Source: Streptomyces seoulensis | GTDB lineage: Bacteria; Actinomycetota; Actinomycetes; Streptomycetales; Streptomycetaceae | Direction: 5' to 3' | Length of the DNA stretch: 64,000 bases | Assembly: GCF_022846655.1 (NCBI RefSeq) | Contig: NZ_AP025667.1 | Location: forward strand, 2,269,001 to 2,333,000 | Part shown: piece by piece, positions 24,658 through 33,296 of the stretch | Layout of the letters: every line of letters begins with the position of its first letter | Position numbering within the stretch: position 1 is the stretch's first letter | Position numbers and translations under genes: made by a program | Notes under the pieces: model-generated | Databases searched by the model: none | Seen by the model: only the letters and a program-made list of their open reading frames with translations | Told to the model about the DNA's origin: nothing

Positions 24658-24942
24658 GTGTCCACCACGCCCCGCCCCGCCCCGAACCGCCTCACCATCG
24701 AGCAGGCCGCCGACCGACTCGGTATCCCTGGCGAGCACTTCGAGGTGTTCGAGCGCCTCGTCGATCTGCTGCGCACTCCCGCAGCCCGCGACGCCGAGGT
24801 GGCCCGGCTGCGGTCCGAACTCGACGACGTCAACGAGGCGTTGGGCAAAGCGGGGATCACTTACCCGCTCGGCGCTCGCGGCGTCGAGGATCTCGGCGCC
24901 ATCGTGCAGAGCCTCCGCGAGGACGACCAGGACCGCGACTAG
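24658..24942 (+). CDS. Small helical protein
   Basis: This 94-residue protein includes NRLTIEQAADRLGIPGEHFEVFERLVDLLR, a possible HTH, and a coiled coil (ARDAEVARLRSELDDVNEAL). I chose GTG 24658 after AGGAGA; ATG 24640 in frame is an alternative. A strong hairpin follows. Confidence 0.65.
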   Translation: MSTTPRPAPNRLTIEQAADRLGIPGEHFEVFERLVDLLRTPAARDAEVARLRSELDDVNEALGKAGITYPLGARGVEDLGAIVQSLREDDQDRD

Positions 24943-24959
24943 CAACTGCCGTATGTCCA

Positions 24960-24993
24960 GCGCCCCGTATCGCACGCTCGCGGTACGGGGCGC
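24960..24993 (+). terminator. 10-bp perfect hairpin
   Basis: GCGCCCCGTA (24960-24969) pairs exactly with TACGGGGCGC (24984-24993) with a 14-base loop. It lies between two rightward genes. Confidence 0.6.
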
Positions 24994-25014
24994 CGTCACG
25001 AGAGGATCGAGCCC

Positions 25015-25257
25015 ATGAGAGTACGGATCGCAGCACAGCACCTCGGCGACGGGCGTATGCGGTGCGAACTGATCGTCACTGGCCCGCACGACGCCGAGGT
25101 GCACGTGCCCGCTGTGATCACCTGCCCCACCGACGATGGAGTGCCGAGCTTCCTCGCCAGCGGCGCAGCGTTCGAGATCGAGGTCGATGCCCCGCTGCTT
25201 CAGTCTGTCAGCATCAACGCTGGGCACATCGTCGGCGTTCAGGGAGCAGAGAGGTAG
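25015..25257 (+). CDS. Small beta-rich protein of unknown function
   Basis: This 80-residue protein has strands such as MRVRIAAQHLGDGRMRCELIVTG and AAFEIEVDAPLLQSVSIN. AGAGGA lies upstream. No family is recognised. Confidence 0.6.
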   Translation: MRVRIAAQHLGDGRMRCELIVTGPHDAEVHVPAVITCPTDDGVPSFLASGAAFEIEVDAPLLQSVSINAGHIVGVQGAER

Positions 25258-25261
25258 GCCC

Positions 25262-25438
25262 ATGCCCAAGAAGATCGAGCACGAGCCCGCGGGCAAGTTT
25301 CTGACCCTCGACGAGATCGCGGCGTTCGTCGCCGACGCGTACGCGGCCGGCGCGAACGGCGCCGACATCCCGCACGGCCGGCTCTCGTTCGGGGGCAAGT
25401 TGCAGCAGCTCGTCGTGAGCGTCGCCGACCCCGAGTAG
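25262..25438 (+). CDS. Small protein of unknown function
   Basis: This 58-residue protein (MPKKIEHEPAGKFLTLDEIAAFV...) ends 22 bases before a strong terminator. The LTLDEIAAFVADAYAAG stretch is helical. It is probably the last gene of the middle block. Confidence 0.6.
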   Translation: MPKKIEHEPAGKFLTLDEIAAFVADAYAAGANGADIPHGRLSFGGKLQQLVVSVADPE

Positions 25439-25459
25439 CACCCTGCCGTCGCTGGCTCC

Positions 25460-25493
25460 CGCCCCGTCCTGCAACCCCCTGCAGGGCGGGGCG
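25460..25493 (+). terminator. Strong terminator closing the middle block
   Basis: CGCCCCGTCCTGCA (25460-25473) pairs with TGCAGGGCGGGGCG (25480-25493) over 14 positions with one G-U pair and a 6-base loop. Confidence 0.75.
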
Positions 25494-25824
25494 TCCTGCT
25501 GCCCGAACACACGATCCGCGTGCGATCCGTCGACATATGCACAGTGCATCTATCAACAATTGCACGCACCATCTATCGCTGAAGAAATCACATCATCGCA
25601 GGTCACAGCGTTTTGTCCCTGGGGGACTCACCGGTCCCTCGCGCGCGCGCGTTCCCCTCCCCTCCCCTTTATGGGGGGGACCGGAGAGAGATCGACTACC
25701 GGTAGTAGGGCGCGCGCCCACACACCCGGCTCTCTCTCAACTCGCCGCCACGACTTGACGAGAGGTGATCACGTGTCGCACTCTTGGCGGCAAGTCCGCC
25801 ATGCCCGGACACAGAAACCACGCC
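25494..25824. other. AT-richer gene-poor stretch before the HNH locus
   Basis: No convincing gene is visible here. The stretch is less GC-rich than its surroundings (25530-25615). It has alternating CG runs (25650) and one degenerate copy of the 12-bp motif found downstream (CGCAGGTCACAG at 25597-25608). An AGAGG followed by GTG at 25773 could start a short reading frame, but its composition is not protein-like. Confidence 0.4.
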
Positions 25825-25851
25825 GAACGCCCCGCCCACCGCGGGGCGTTC
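25825..25851 (+). terminator. Perfect 11-bp hairpin
   Basis: GAACGCCCCGC (25825-25835) pairs exactly with GCGGGGCGTTC (25841-25851) over a 5-base loop. It would end any transcript entering from the left. Confidence 0.7.
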
Positions 25852-25959
25852 TGCATTCCCCCTCGAACACCGCGCGCCCCTGGGCCTACGAGACTCCTTG
25901 GCGGGATTGCTCCCCACGGGCGCGCGGCCCACCCCTTCCCGTCCGAGAGGACACCGCCG

Positions 25960-26235
25960 ATGCGCGTACGCCTCACCGACGGGTCCCTCGAAGTCGAGAT
26001 CACCGCACCCGCCTTCACGCGGCACGGCATGCACCGGATCGAGCACACCGCGCACCGGCTGCTCGCCCGGCTACGCCAACCCGCGCCAGCCGACGACGAC
26101 CAGGACGACGAGCCGTTCGGGTTCACCCGCGACCTCGACCTCGACCGCGTCTCCCTCGACGCCACCACCGAACGAGCCGAGCCCTACTACGAGCCCGGCC
26201 GCGACGACTACGACGACGAGGACGACGACCTGTGA
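25960..26235 (+). CDS. Small protein with very acidic tail
   Basis: This 91-residue protein starts at ATG 25960 after GAGAGG. MRVRLTDGSLEVEITAPAF is strand-like, HRIEHTAHRLLARL is helical, and the tail (RDDYDDEDDDL) is highly acidic, which can mimic DNA or chaperone a nuclease. It overlaps the HNH start by GTGA, which suggests a functional pair. Confidence 0.65.
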   Translation: MRVRLTDGSLEVEITAPAFTRHGMHRIEHTAHRLLARLRQPAPADDDQDDEPFGFTRDLDLDRVSLDATTERAEPYYEPGRDDYDDEDDDL

Positions 26236-26531
26236 GCGGAGGATGGGCAGGCAGCACCCGCCGGCACGAGCTGCCCGCCGACTGGCCCGAGCGCCGCGCC
26301 TACGTCCTCGCCCGAGACGAGCACCGATGCCGCTGGCGCGAGCAGCGCACCGTCTGCGGCCGCACCGCCACCGACGTCGACCACATCACGCCCGGCGACG
26401 ATCACCGGTACGAGAACCTGCAGGCGCTCTGCCGCGACCACCACGCGCTCAAGAGCAGCCGCGAGGGCAGTGCCGCCCGCTGGGCCGTACGCATGACCAG
26501 ACCCCCCGAGCGGCACCCCGGTCTGCTCTGA
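26232..26531 (+). CDS. HNH endonuclease
   Basis: This 99-residue protein has the HNH motif: RRAYVLARDEHRCRW, then TDVDHITPGDDHRYENLQALCRDHHALK, with the catalytic His in DVDHI and the Asn/His in ENLQ...CRDHH. HNH proteins next to terminase genes help cos cleavage in many siphoviruses. The GTG start at 26232 overlaps the preceding stop. Confidence 0.88.
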   Translation: MSGGWAGSTRRHELPADWPERRAYVLARDEHRCRWREQRTVCGRTATDVDHITPGDDHRYENLQALCRDHHALKSSREGSAARWAVRMTRPPERHPGLL

Positions 26532-27427
26532 CCCCCCGCCCGGGCGTCACCCCACCTCGTGCTGAACCGGCCCCGGTTGCGTGAATACGCAACACTCTGG
26601 CCTGCGTGTTTACGCAGATGCCTACATAACCGCAGGTCAGAGCACTGTCGCTCACAGCGGTCTCGACGTACCGCTCGACGACGCTGACCCCGCGAGCAAC
26701 CTGCCTGATCGAACTGCACAAACCCGCAGGTCAGAGCGCTGCAACTCGCGCGCATGGCACGCGAATTCGGTACCGCATCGGCAACTGCTGGCGCGGCAAC
26801 CAAATCCGGCGTGCCGCACGACAATCGCAGCGCTCTGACCTGCATGTTTGTGCAGTCGAGGAAGCTCGACGCCGACCGGGGCGCGAGCCGATCCGGTCCG
26901 TTCACGACGGCACACCGCACCGAACGGACCCGCAACGCTCTGACCTGCACGTTTGTAGCCACATGCGCAAAACCGCAGGTCAGAGGCTTGCGAGTGGCGT
27001 ACGAGCCGGGCAGATTCAGCACCACGCCGAATCTGCACGGTCGACAGACAGTCGCAACGCTCTGACCTGCACGTTTACGCAAGTCTCCACAAACATGCAG
27101 GTCAGAGGCTTGCAGGATGACCGGCACTCGAAATCGACCTCACCCGTGCACCGAACGCCACCCCCACCCCCTGGGGGGTGACTCCCCTCCCCACCCCGTC
27201 TGGGCTCCGGGAGGTGCTGTGGCTGTCGGTCTGTACGGGTCTGGGGAAAACGGCCACGCTGCGGGGCGTGGCTGGCGCGCAGGGGCGCGCGCACCGGGGC
27301 GGTGGGCTGATTCGATGACGCGCGGGATGTGGCCCGCAGATCGCCTCTCGGCCTGCCGCCCTACCGATGCCAACCCGATACATGCAGGTCAGAGCGCTAT
27401 AGCCGTTACAGCCGGTAGGATGGGGGC
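26532..27427. repeat. Gene-free region with nine copies of a 12-bp motif in inverted pairs
   Basis: CTCTGACCTGCA (or a close variant) occurs forward at 26595, 26833, 26938 and 27060, and reversed (starts) at 26631, 26725, 26974, 27096 and 27383. Three forward/reverse pairs (26595/26631, 26938/26974, 27060/27096) have exactly 36 bases between starts, forming 48-bp elements with arms extending to about 17 bases (GTTT ... AAAC). The rest of the region has no convincing gene. The motif at 27383 lies just upstream of the PrimPol-like gene. Candidate roles: origin, cos/packaging site, partition or transfer site. Confidence 0.8.
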
Positions 27428-28015
27428 ATGCCCCCGACGCCCCGCTGCCAGCACGAGCCGTGCCGCCGGCCGCTGCCGATCACCGCGCGGCGCGACGCCC
27501 GGTACTGCTCGGGCCGCTGCCGCACCGCAGCCTGCCGGGCACGCCGGACGATCCCGGCCGAGCTGACCAGCCGGCCGCGCTGGGTCCGGCACACCACCCG
27601 CAAGGTGCCGTTGACCGTGCACGGCGCCGCCGCGAGCAGCACCGACCGGTCGACGTGGTCGCCGTACGCGCACGCCGCCGCGAGCACCGCCGGCGCCGGG
27701 CTCGGGTTCGTCCTCGACGGCGACGGCGTCGTCTGCCTCGACCTCGACCACGCCCTCGCCGACGGGGAGCTGCTGCCGTGGGCGCAGCCGATCGTCGACG
27801 CGGCGGCCGGGACGTGGGTCGAGGTGTCGCAGTCCGGGACCGGGCTGCACATCTGGGGACGCGGCTCGCTGGCGCAGGGGCGGCGCATCCCGGTCGGGTC
27901 CGGCTCGGTCGAGCTGTACGGCATCGGCCGGTACATCGCGGTCACCGGGCGGTCGTGGGGCGGCACGCCCTCGCGCCTGGGCGACCTGCAGCACGTCATC
28001 GACTCGTTGCTGTAG
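27428..28015 (+). CDS. Zinc-finger PrimPol-like (AEP primase-polymerase) protein
   Basis: This 195-residue protein begins with a Cys cluster (CQHEPC ... YCSGRC, residues 7-31). Then comes a compact archaeo-eukaryotic primase-like core: VVCLDLDHAL (motif I Asp-x-Asp, about 105-107), VSQSGTGLHIWG (about 134-144, the S-x-H element), and VELYGIGRYIAVTG (about 161-174). These match the bifunctional primase/polymerase (PrimPol) pattern of plasmids and integrative elements, but it lacks a helicase domain and may be only a primase. It lies between the repeat region and the terminase genes. Confidence 0.7.
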   Translation: MPPTPRCQHEPCRRPLPITARRDARYCSGRCRTAACRARRTIPAELTSRPRWVRHTTRKVPLTVHGAAASSTDRSTWSPYAHAAASTAGAGLGFVLDGDGVVCLDLDHALADGELLPWAQPIVDAAAGTWVEVSQSGTGLHIWGRGSLAQGRRIPVGSGSVELYGIGRYIAVTGRSWGGTPSRLGDLQHVIDSLL

Positions 28016-28065
28016 CGGCCCGACACGGGCGCGCTGTGGCGCACCCGACACGGGAGGTACCGCAC

Positions 28066-28557
28066 ATGGGCGGCATGGGGCCGGCGCCGAAGCCCGAGGG
28101 CAGGAAGGCGCGGAGGAACAAGGACACCGTCCCGCAGACCGTGCTCCGGTGGGAGCGCGCCGAGGCGCCCGAGCTGCCCGACTTCCGGATCGAGAAGGGC
28201 GACCAGCTCGTCGAGTTCTACTGGCCGCAGCGCACCCGCGAGTGGTGGCAGAAGTGGATCGACAGTCCGCAGGCCGAGCACTTCGGGTCGTCCGACTGGG
28301 AGTACCTGCTCGACACGGCGGTGATCCACGCCCGGTACTGGCTGGGGAATCTGTCGCTGGCGGGCGAGCTGCGGCTGCGCGTCGCCGAGTTCGGCGCGAC
28401 CCCGTCCAGCCGGGCTCGGCTGCGCATGGTGTTCGCCGAGGCGGACGACGCCGACCAGGGCCGCGGCAGCTCTGGCGTGCCGTCGGCGCGTGAGCGGTAC
28501 GGCAACCTGCGGCAGATCCGGGGCGGGAAGACCGACGAGGGCACGAGCAGCCCGTAG
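28066..28557 (+). CDS. Phage terminase small subunit (probable)
   Basis: This 163-residue protein precedes the large terminase and begins MGGMGPAPKPEGRKARRNKD, a basic Gly/Pro-rich start common in actinophage small terminases. EFYWPQRTREWWQKWIDSPQ and a central helical part (TAVIHARYWLGN) follow. It should bind the packaging site. GGGAGG precedes ATG 28066. Confidence 0.75.
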   Translation: MGGMGPAPKPEGRKARRNKDTVPQTVLRWERAEAPELPDFRIEKGDQLVEFYWPQRTREWWQKWIDSPQAEHFGSSDWEYLLDTAVIHARYWLGNLSLAGELRLRVAEFGATPSSRARLRMVFAEADDADQGRGSSGVPSARERYGNLRQIRGGKTDEGTSSP

Positions 28558-28570
28558 CAAGGGGGCCGGC

Positions 28571-30247
28571 ATGCCGTGGCGCGGGCCCGACGACGAGGAC
28601 GACTTCCCGACGCTCGGTTGGTACGTCATCGACTGGATGACCGGGAACCTCGCGCAGCCCGGCCGCGACGACGGCGAGCCGTACATCCCGACCGCTGAAC
28701 AGGCCGAGTTCCTGCTGCGGTACTACGAGCTGCACCCGATCACCGGCAAGCGGCTCATTCACCGCGCGCTGCTCTCCCGCCCGCGAGGGTGGGGGAAGAG
28801 TCCGTTCGTCGGGGCGATCGCACTCGCCGAGGCGTGCGCCGACGTCGTCCCGGACGGGTACGACGCATACGGCGAGCCGGTCGGCCGGCCGTGGCACTCG
28901 CTGCGCACGCCGCTCGTACGGATCGCGGCCGTGACCGAGCAGCAGACCGACAACACGTGGATACCGCTGCTGGAGATGGCGCGCGGCCGGGACCTGGCGG
29001 CCGACTACGGACTCGACGTCCTCGACACCGTGATCTACCTACCCCGCGGCGAGGTCTCTCCGATCACGTCGAGTGCCACCTCGACCAAGGGCGACCCGGC
29101 GTGCTTCGCCTCGCTCGACCAGACCGAGGAGTGGACGGCGTCGAACGGCGGCGTCCGGCTCGCCAAGACGATGCGTTTCAACGCGGCCAAGCTCGGCGGC
29201 AGCCTGATCGAGACCCCGAACGCTTTCACGCCCGGCATGGGCAGCGTCGCGGAGAAGTCGGCGGCCGACTATCAGGCGATCATCGACGGCCGGTCACGAG
29301 CGCGCGGCATCCTCGTTGACCACCGCGAGGCGCCACCGGACACGGACATGACCGACGAGCAGTCGCTCGTCGCCGGGCTGCGGTACGCGTACGGCGACAG
29401 CAGCGATCACCCCGGCGGGTGTGTGCTGCACGACCCGCCGTGCGGGCCCGGCTGGTCGCCGATCGAGCGGCTGACGAGCGAGTTCTACGACACTTCGAAC
29501 GAGCCTCAGGATCTGCGCGCGGACCTGCTCAACCAGATCACCCACGCGTCGGACGCATGGCTGACCGAGCCCGAGGTGCGCGCCTCGTCGGATCTCTCCC
29601 GCGAGGTCCGGCCGGGCGACCGGATCGTGCTCGGGTTCGACGGCTCGCGGAAGCGGGCGCGCGGTGTCACGGACGCGACTGCGCTGATCGGCTGCCGTCT
29701 CTCCGATGGGCATCTGTTCACGATCGGTGTGTGGGAGCAGCCCGACCGGCTGCCGGTCGACGCCGACGGCAAGGTCGTCGAGTGGCAGGTACCGGTCGTC
29801 GAGGTGCTCGCGGCCGTGCATGAGGCGTTCGGCACGTACGACGTCGTCGGGTTCTACGCCGACCCCGCCAAGTGGGAATCGCACGTCGCCGACTGGGAAG
29901 CGGCGTACGGGCCGCGGCTCAAGGTGCAGGCGACCCGGAACCATCCGGTCGAGTGGTGGATGACCGGCGGTCGCAGCACGTTGATCGTGCGGGCGCTGGA
30001 GAAGTTCCACACGGCGCTCACTGAAGGCGAGTTGACGCATGACGGGTCGTCGGCGCTGGTGCGGCACCTGTGCAACGCCCGCCGTCGGCCCAGTAAGTCG
30101 GGTCTGCAGATCGGCAAGGCCAACCCCGACAGCCCGAACAAGATCGACGCCGCGGTCGCCGCAGTGCTGGCGTGGCAGTGCCGCCTCGACGCCATCGCCA
30201 AGGGTGTTGCGGCGGAAGAAGAAGAGATGTTCGGCGGCACGTTCTGA
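28571..30247 (+). CDS. Phage terminase large subunit
   Basis: This 558-residue protein is the packaging motor. The N-terminal ATPase has the Walker A-like SRPRGWGKSPF (about 69-79) and EEWTAS after SLDQT. The C-terminal nuclease has IVLGFDGSRKR, GFYADPAKW and NKIDAAVAAVLAW, the acidic residues of the RNase H-like nuclease. It begins 14 bases after the small subunit. Confidence 0.93.
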   Translation: MPWRGPDDEDDFPTLGWYVIDWMTGNLAQPGRDDGEPYIPTAEQAEFLLRYYELHPITGKRLIHRALLSRPRGWGKSPFVGAIALAEACADVVPDGYDAYGEPVGRPWHSLRTPLVRIAAVTEQQTDNTWIPLLEMARGRDLAADYGLDVLDTVIYLPRGEVSPITSSATSTKGDPACFASLDQTEEWTASNGGVRLAKTMRFNAAKLGGSLIETPNAFTPGMGSVAEKSAADYQAIIDGRSRARGILVDHREAPPDTDMTDEQSLVAGLRYAYGDSSDHPGGCVLHDPPCGPGWSPIERLTSEFYDTSNEPQDLRADLLNQITHASDAWLTEPEVRASSDLSREVRPGDRIVLGFDGSRKRARGVTDATALIGCRLSDGHLFTIGVWEQPDRLPVDADGKVVEWQVPVVEVLAAVHEAFGTYDVVGFYADPAKWESHVADWEAAYGPRLKVQATRNHPVEWWMTGGRSTLIVRALEKFHTALTEGELTHDGSSALVRHLCNARRRPSKSGLQIGKANPDSPNKIDAAVAAVLAWQCRLDAIAKGVAAEEEEMFGGTF

Positions 30248-30267
30248 CGAGCCCAGAAGGGGGCGAC

Positions 30268-31698
30268 ATGCTCGACGACACCCCGGACTCGCCCGACTGG
30301 TGGCTGCTTCGGCTGGGCCGGAAGCTGCGCAAGCGGCAGGGGCAGCTCGACGAGTGGTGGCGGTACTACCGCGGCCGGCCGATGCTTCCCGAGTTGCCGA
30401 ACAAGACTGCCGAGCAGGCGTTCCTCGACTTCCAGCGGAAGGCACGAACCAACTTCTGCGGGCTGATTGCCAACGCGTCCGTACACCGGCTCAACGCGCT
30501 CGGCGTGACAGGCCCGGACGGCGAACCGGACAAGAACGCGTTGCGCTGGTGGCAGGCGAACCGGCTCGACTCCCGGCAGAAACTCGTGTGGCGCGTGGCC
30601 ATGGCGCAGAGCGTCGGGTACATGTCGGTCGGCCCCCACCCGACCCGGTTGGAGGAGAACGGCCGGCCCTCGCCGCTGATCACCCCCGAGCACCCGAGTG
30701 AGTGCATCGTCGACTACGACCCCGAGACCGGCCTGCCGTACGTCGCGCTCAAGGCTCGGCACGACGAGGTCGACGGCTACGGATACGCCTGGGTGATGTT
30801 CGACGACACCGCATTTCCGTACCGAACCAAGGAGCCCTGCTACAGCCGGCGCCTACCGTGGGGGCCGGACTCGTGGGAGTACGCCGGCGAGAGTGACGAG
30901 GGCGAACCACACGACCTCGGCGGGCTGCCGATCGTCGAGTTCGCCCGCATGCCCGATCTCGGAGAGGACCCCGAGCCTGAGTTCGCAGGCGTCCTCGACA
31001 TTCAGGACCGGGTAAACCTGGGCATCCTGAACCGCATGGCCGCCTCGCGCTACAGCGGGTTTCGCCAGAAGTGGGTCAGAGGGCACAAGTTCAACAAGCG
31101 GACGGACCCGGCGACCGGTCTGACCGTCGTCGAGCAGCCGTTCGCGCCGGGCCCCAACACGGTGTGGGTCAGCTCGGGCGAACAAGCGCAGTTCGGGCAG
31201 CTCGATGCGACCGACCTGCGCCCGTTCCTCGACGAACATGCCGCCGACGTACGCGACATGCTGATCCTGTCCCAGACCCCCGCCTACTACTACGCGGGCG
31301 ACCTGGTGAACATCAGCGCGGACACGATCGGCGCGCTCGACATCCTGCACGTGGCGAAGATGCAGGAGCACATCGCGGCTTTCGGCGAGCAGCTCGAAAC
31401 GGTGATGGCCCTCGCCGCAGCGCAGGCGGGCGTCGCGGAGGACTACACCGAGGCCGAGGTGCGGTGGGCCAACCCGGCGCACGTCACCCTCGCGGTGAAG
31501 GCCGACGCAGCAACCAAGCTCAAGAGCATCGGGTACCCGCTCGACGTCATCGCCGAGCAGATGGGCGAGACCCCTGCGACGGTCCGCCGGATCACGTCGG
31601 GCGCTGCCGCGCAGGCGCTGCTCGCGGCGTCGCTGCTGCCCGCCACCCCGGCGCCGAGCGCGGGCAACCTGCCCGACGAGGGGGAGCCCGATGGGTGA
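30268..31698 (+). CDS. Portal protein (SPP1 gp6-like)
   Basis: This 476-residue protein forms the dodecameric portal. It has RTNFCGLIANASVHRLNALG, GLPYVALKAR, and GVLDIQDRVNLGILNRM ... FRQKWVRG, all usual for actinophage gp6-type portals. The C-terminal stem includes TIGALDILHVAKMQEHIAAF. AGAAGG precedes ATG 30268. The next gene overlaps by 8 bases. Confidence 0.93.
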   Translation: MLDDTPDSPDWWLLRLGRKLRKRQGQLDEWWRYYRGRPMLPELPNKTAEQAFLDFQRKARTNFCGLIANASVHRLNALGVTGPDGEPDKNALRWWQANRLDSRQKLVWRVAMAQSVGYMSVGPHPTRLEENGRPSPLITPEHPSECIVDYDPETGLPYVALKARHDEVDGYGYAWVMFDDTAFPYRTKEPCYSRRLPWGPDSWEYAGESDEGEPHDLGGLPIVEFARMPDLGEDPEPEFAGVLDIQDRVNLGILNRMAASRYSGFRQKWVRGHKFNKRTDPATGLTVVEQPFAPGPNTVWVSSGEQAQFGQLDATDLRPFLDEHAADVRDMLILSQTPAYYYAGDLVNISADTIGALDILHVAKMQEHIAAFGEQLETVMALAAAQAGVAEDYTEAEVRWANPAHVTLAVKADAATKLKSIGYPLDVIAEQMGETPATVRRITSGAAAQALLAASLLPATPAPSAGNLPDEGEPDG

Positions 31699-32497
31699 GG
31701 CGCTGCAGAACGCGCTCACCGACCGGTACAGCGCGCTGTCGACGTCGCTGCGCGACCGGGTCGTGTCGTTCGTCCTCGACGCATTCGACAGCCTCGGCAG
31801 CTACCGCGACGCTGACGCCGCGCTGTTCCTCGACCGCGTGCTGCCGGTCGTGCTCGCCGCGCAACAGCAGATGGGCACGGTCACGGATGCCTACCTGTCG
31901 GCGATGATCGCCGATATGGCGGGCGGCACCGCGGCCCCGGTCGGCGTCGCCGTCGACCAGGCGGTGCGCGGGGTCCCGCCCGACGAGGTGTACCGCCGGC
32001 CGTTCGTCACCGCGTACACCGCGCTCTCTCGCGGGCACGACTATGTCGACGCGATCGGGCAGGCGCGTACGCGGCTGCTCAGCATCACCGAGACCGACAT
32101 GCAGCTCGCCCGCACGCAGGCCGCACGGCAGTCCATGACCCGGCGCGGGGGCGCGCAGTTCTACCGGCGCCGGATGACGGGCACCGGGAACTGCGCGCTG
32201 TGCACGATCGCCTCGACCCAGCGGTACCGGGTCGCCGACCTGATGCCCATTCACCCCGGCTGCCACTGCGAGCCCGTGCCGCTGCCGGGCACCAAGGACC
32301 CCGGGCAGATCATCGACGAGCAGCTACTCAAGGACGCGCACGACGCGATCGCCCGGGACACCGGGCAGAGCGACGCAGGCGGCCGCACCCCTGACTACCG
32401 GCAGATCATCGTCACCCGCGAGCACGGCGAATACGGGCCGCTGCTCGCGGTCCGCCGACAGAACTTCACCGGACCGGACGACATTCCGGCCGCGTGA
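31691..32497 (+). CDS. MuF/VG15-like minor capsid protein
   Basis: This 268-residue protein has a helical N-terminus and a C-terminal MuF-like domain: RRMTGTGNCALCTIAST, DLMPIHPGCHCEPVPL. This Cys/His pattern is typical of head-morphogenesis proteins following portals. Confidence 0.85.
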   Translation: MGEALQNALTDRYSALSTSLRDRVVSFVLDAFDSLGSYRDADAALFLDRVLPVVLAAQQQMGTVTDAYLSAMIADMAGGTAAPVGVAVDQAVRGVPPDEVYRRPFVTAYTALSRGHDYVDAIGQARTRLLSITETDMQLARTQAARQSMTRRGGAQFYRRRMTGTGNCALCTIASTQRYRVADLMPIHPGCHCEPVPLPGTKDPGQIIDEQLLKDAHDAIARDTGQSDAGGRTPDYRQIIVTREHGEYGPLLAVRRQNFTGPDDIPAA

Positions 32498-32556
32498 CGG
32501 ACGGCGCCGACACGGCGCATCCCCGCTCACCCCCACCCGACACGGGAGACACAGCC

Positions 32557-33279
32557 ATGCGCGCACGCACCCTGCCCACCCTGCCCGGCATCGAGTCGGC
32601 ATGGGCGCACCCCTACCCGACCCACCCGTTCTCGCCCGTGTTCTACGCGGACGGCGACGACAAGGGCGACGACAAGGGCGGCAAGCCGGACGCCGACAAG
32701 GACGGCAAGGGCAGCGGCACCGACGACACCAAGACCGACACGGGCAAGGGTGGCGACTCGGAAGCCGAGAAGTGGAAGGCGCAGTCGCGCAAGCACGAGG
32801 CGCGAGCCAAGGAGAACGCCGACGCGGCGCGCGAGCTCGCCGAGCTCAAGGCCGCGAACGCCACCGACAGCGAGAAGGCGATCACCGAGGCGGTAAAGAA
32901 GGCGGTTGCCGAGGAGCGTTCGGCCGGCGCCGCGAAGCTGGCTCGGCAGGTGTTCCTCGCGGGTGCGGCGGGCCGCCTCGACAGCCCGGCCGATGTCGTC
33001 GAGGACGTGAACCTGTCCAAGTACATCGACGCGAACGGCGACGTCGACGAGGACGGTCTCGCCAAGCTGATCGACCGTCTCGCCCCCAAGAAGAACGACA
33101 AGGGCGACGGCGACGACGGCGACCAGGGCGACGGCGACCAGAGCGGCGGGGGCGACACGCGCCGCCGACGGGGCGCCGGATACCAGGGCAGCCGACGCCG
33201 GTCGGGTGACGACAAGGGCGGCTCCCTCGCGGGCGGCCGCGAGCTGTACAAGACGCTGCTCGGCGGCGACAAGACCTGA
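32557..33279 (+). CDS. Capsid scaffolding protein
   Basis: This 240-residue protein has the composition of a scaffold: Asp/Lys/Gly-rich segments, a long helix (EKWKAQSRKHEARAKENADA ... ELAELKAANA), and a basic C-terminal end. ATG 32557 follows GGGAGA. It lies just before the decoration and capsid genes, the usual location. Confidence 0.85.
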   Translation: MRARTLPTLPGIESAWAHPYPTHPFSPVFYADGDDKGDDKGGKPDADKDGKGSGTDDTKTDTGKGGDSEAEKWKAQSRKHEARAKENADAARELAELKAANATDSEKAITEAVKKAVAEERSAGAAKLARQVFLAGAAGRLDSPADVVEDVNLSKYIDANGDVDEDGLAKLIDRLAPKKNDKGDGDDGDQGDGDQSGGGDTRRRRGAGYQGSRRRSGDDKGGSLAGGRELYKTLLGGDKT

Positions 33280-33296
33280 TCCGGGAGGGATCACCG

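Noticed and set aside
26402..27127. Leftward reading frame of 241 codons across the repeat region
   Set aside because: Its repeated peptides (SDLRFC..., AGQSVA) come only from translation of the 12-bp motif copies; no start signal or family features.
26595..27394. The repeat region as a CRISPR array
   Set aside because: Repeats are in both orientations, short (12-17 bases), with unequal intervals between pairs, and no cas genes are present; the Cas4-like gene at 8707 is an ordinary phage exonuclease.
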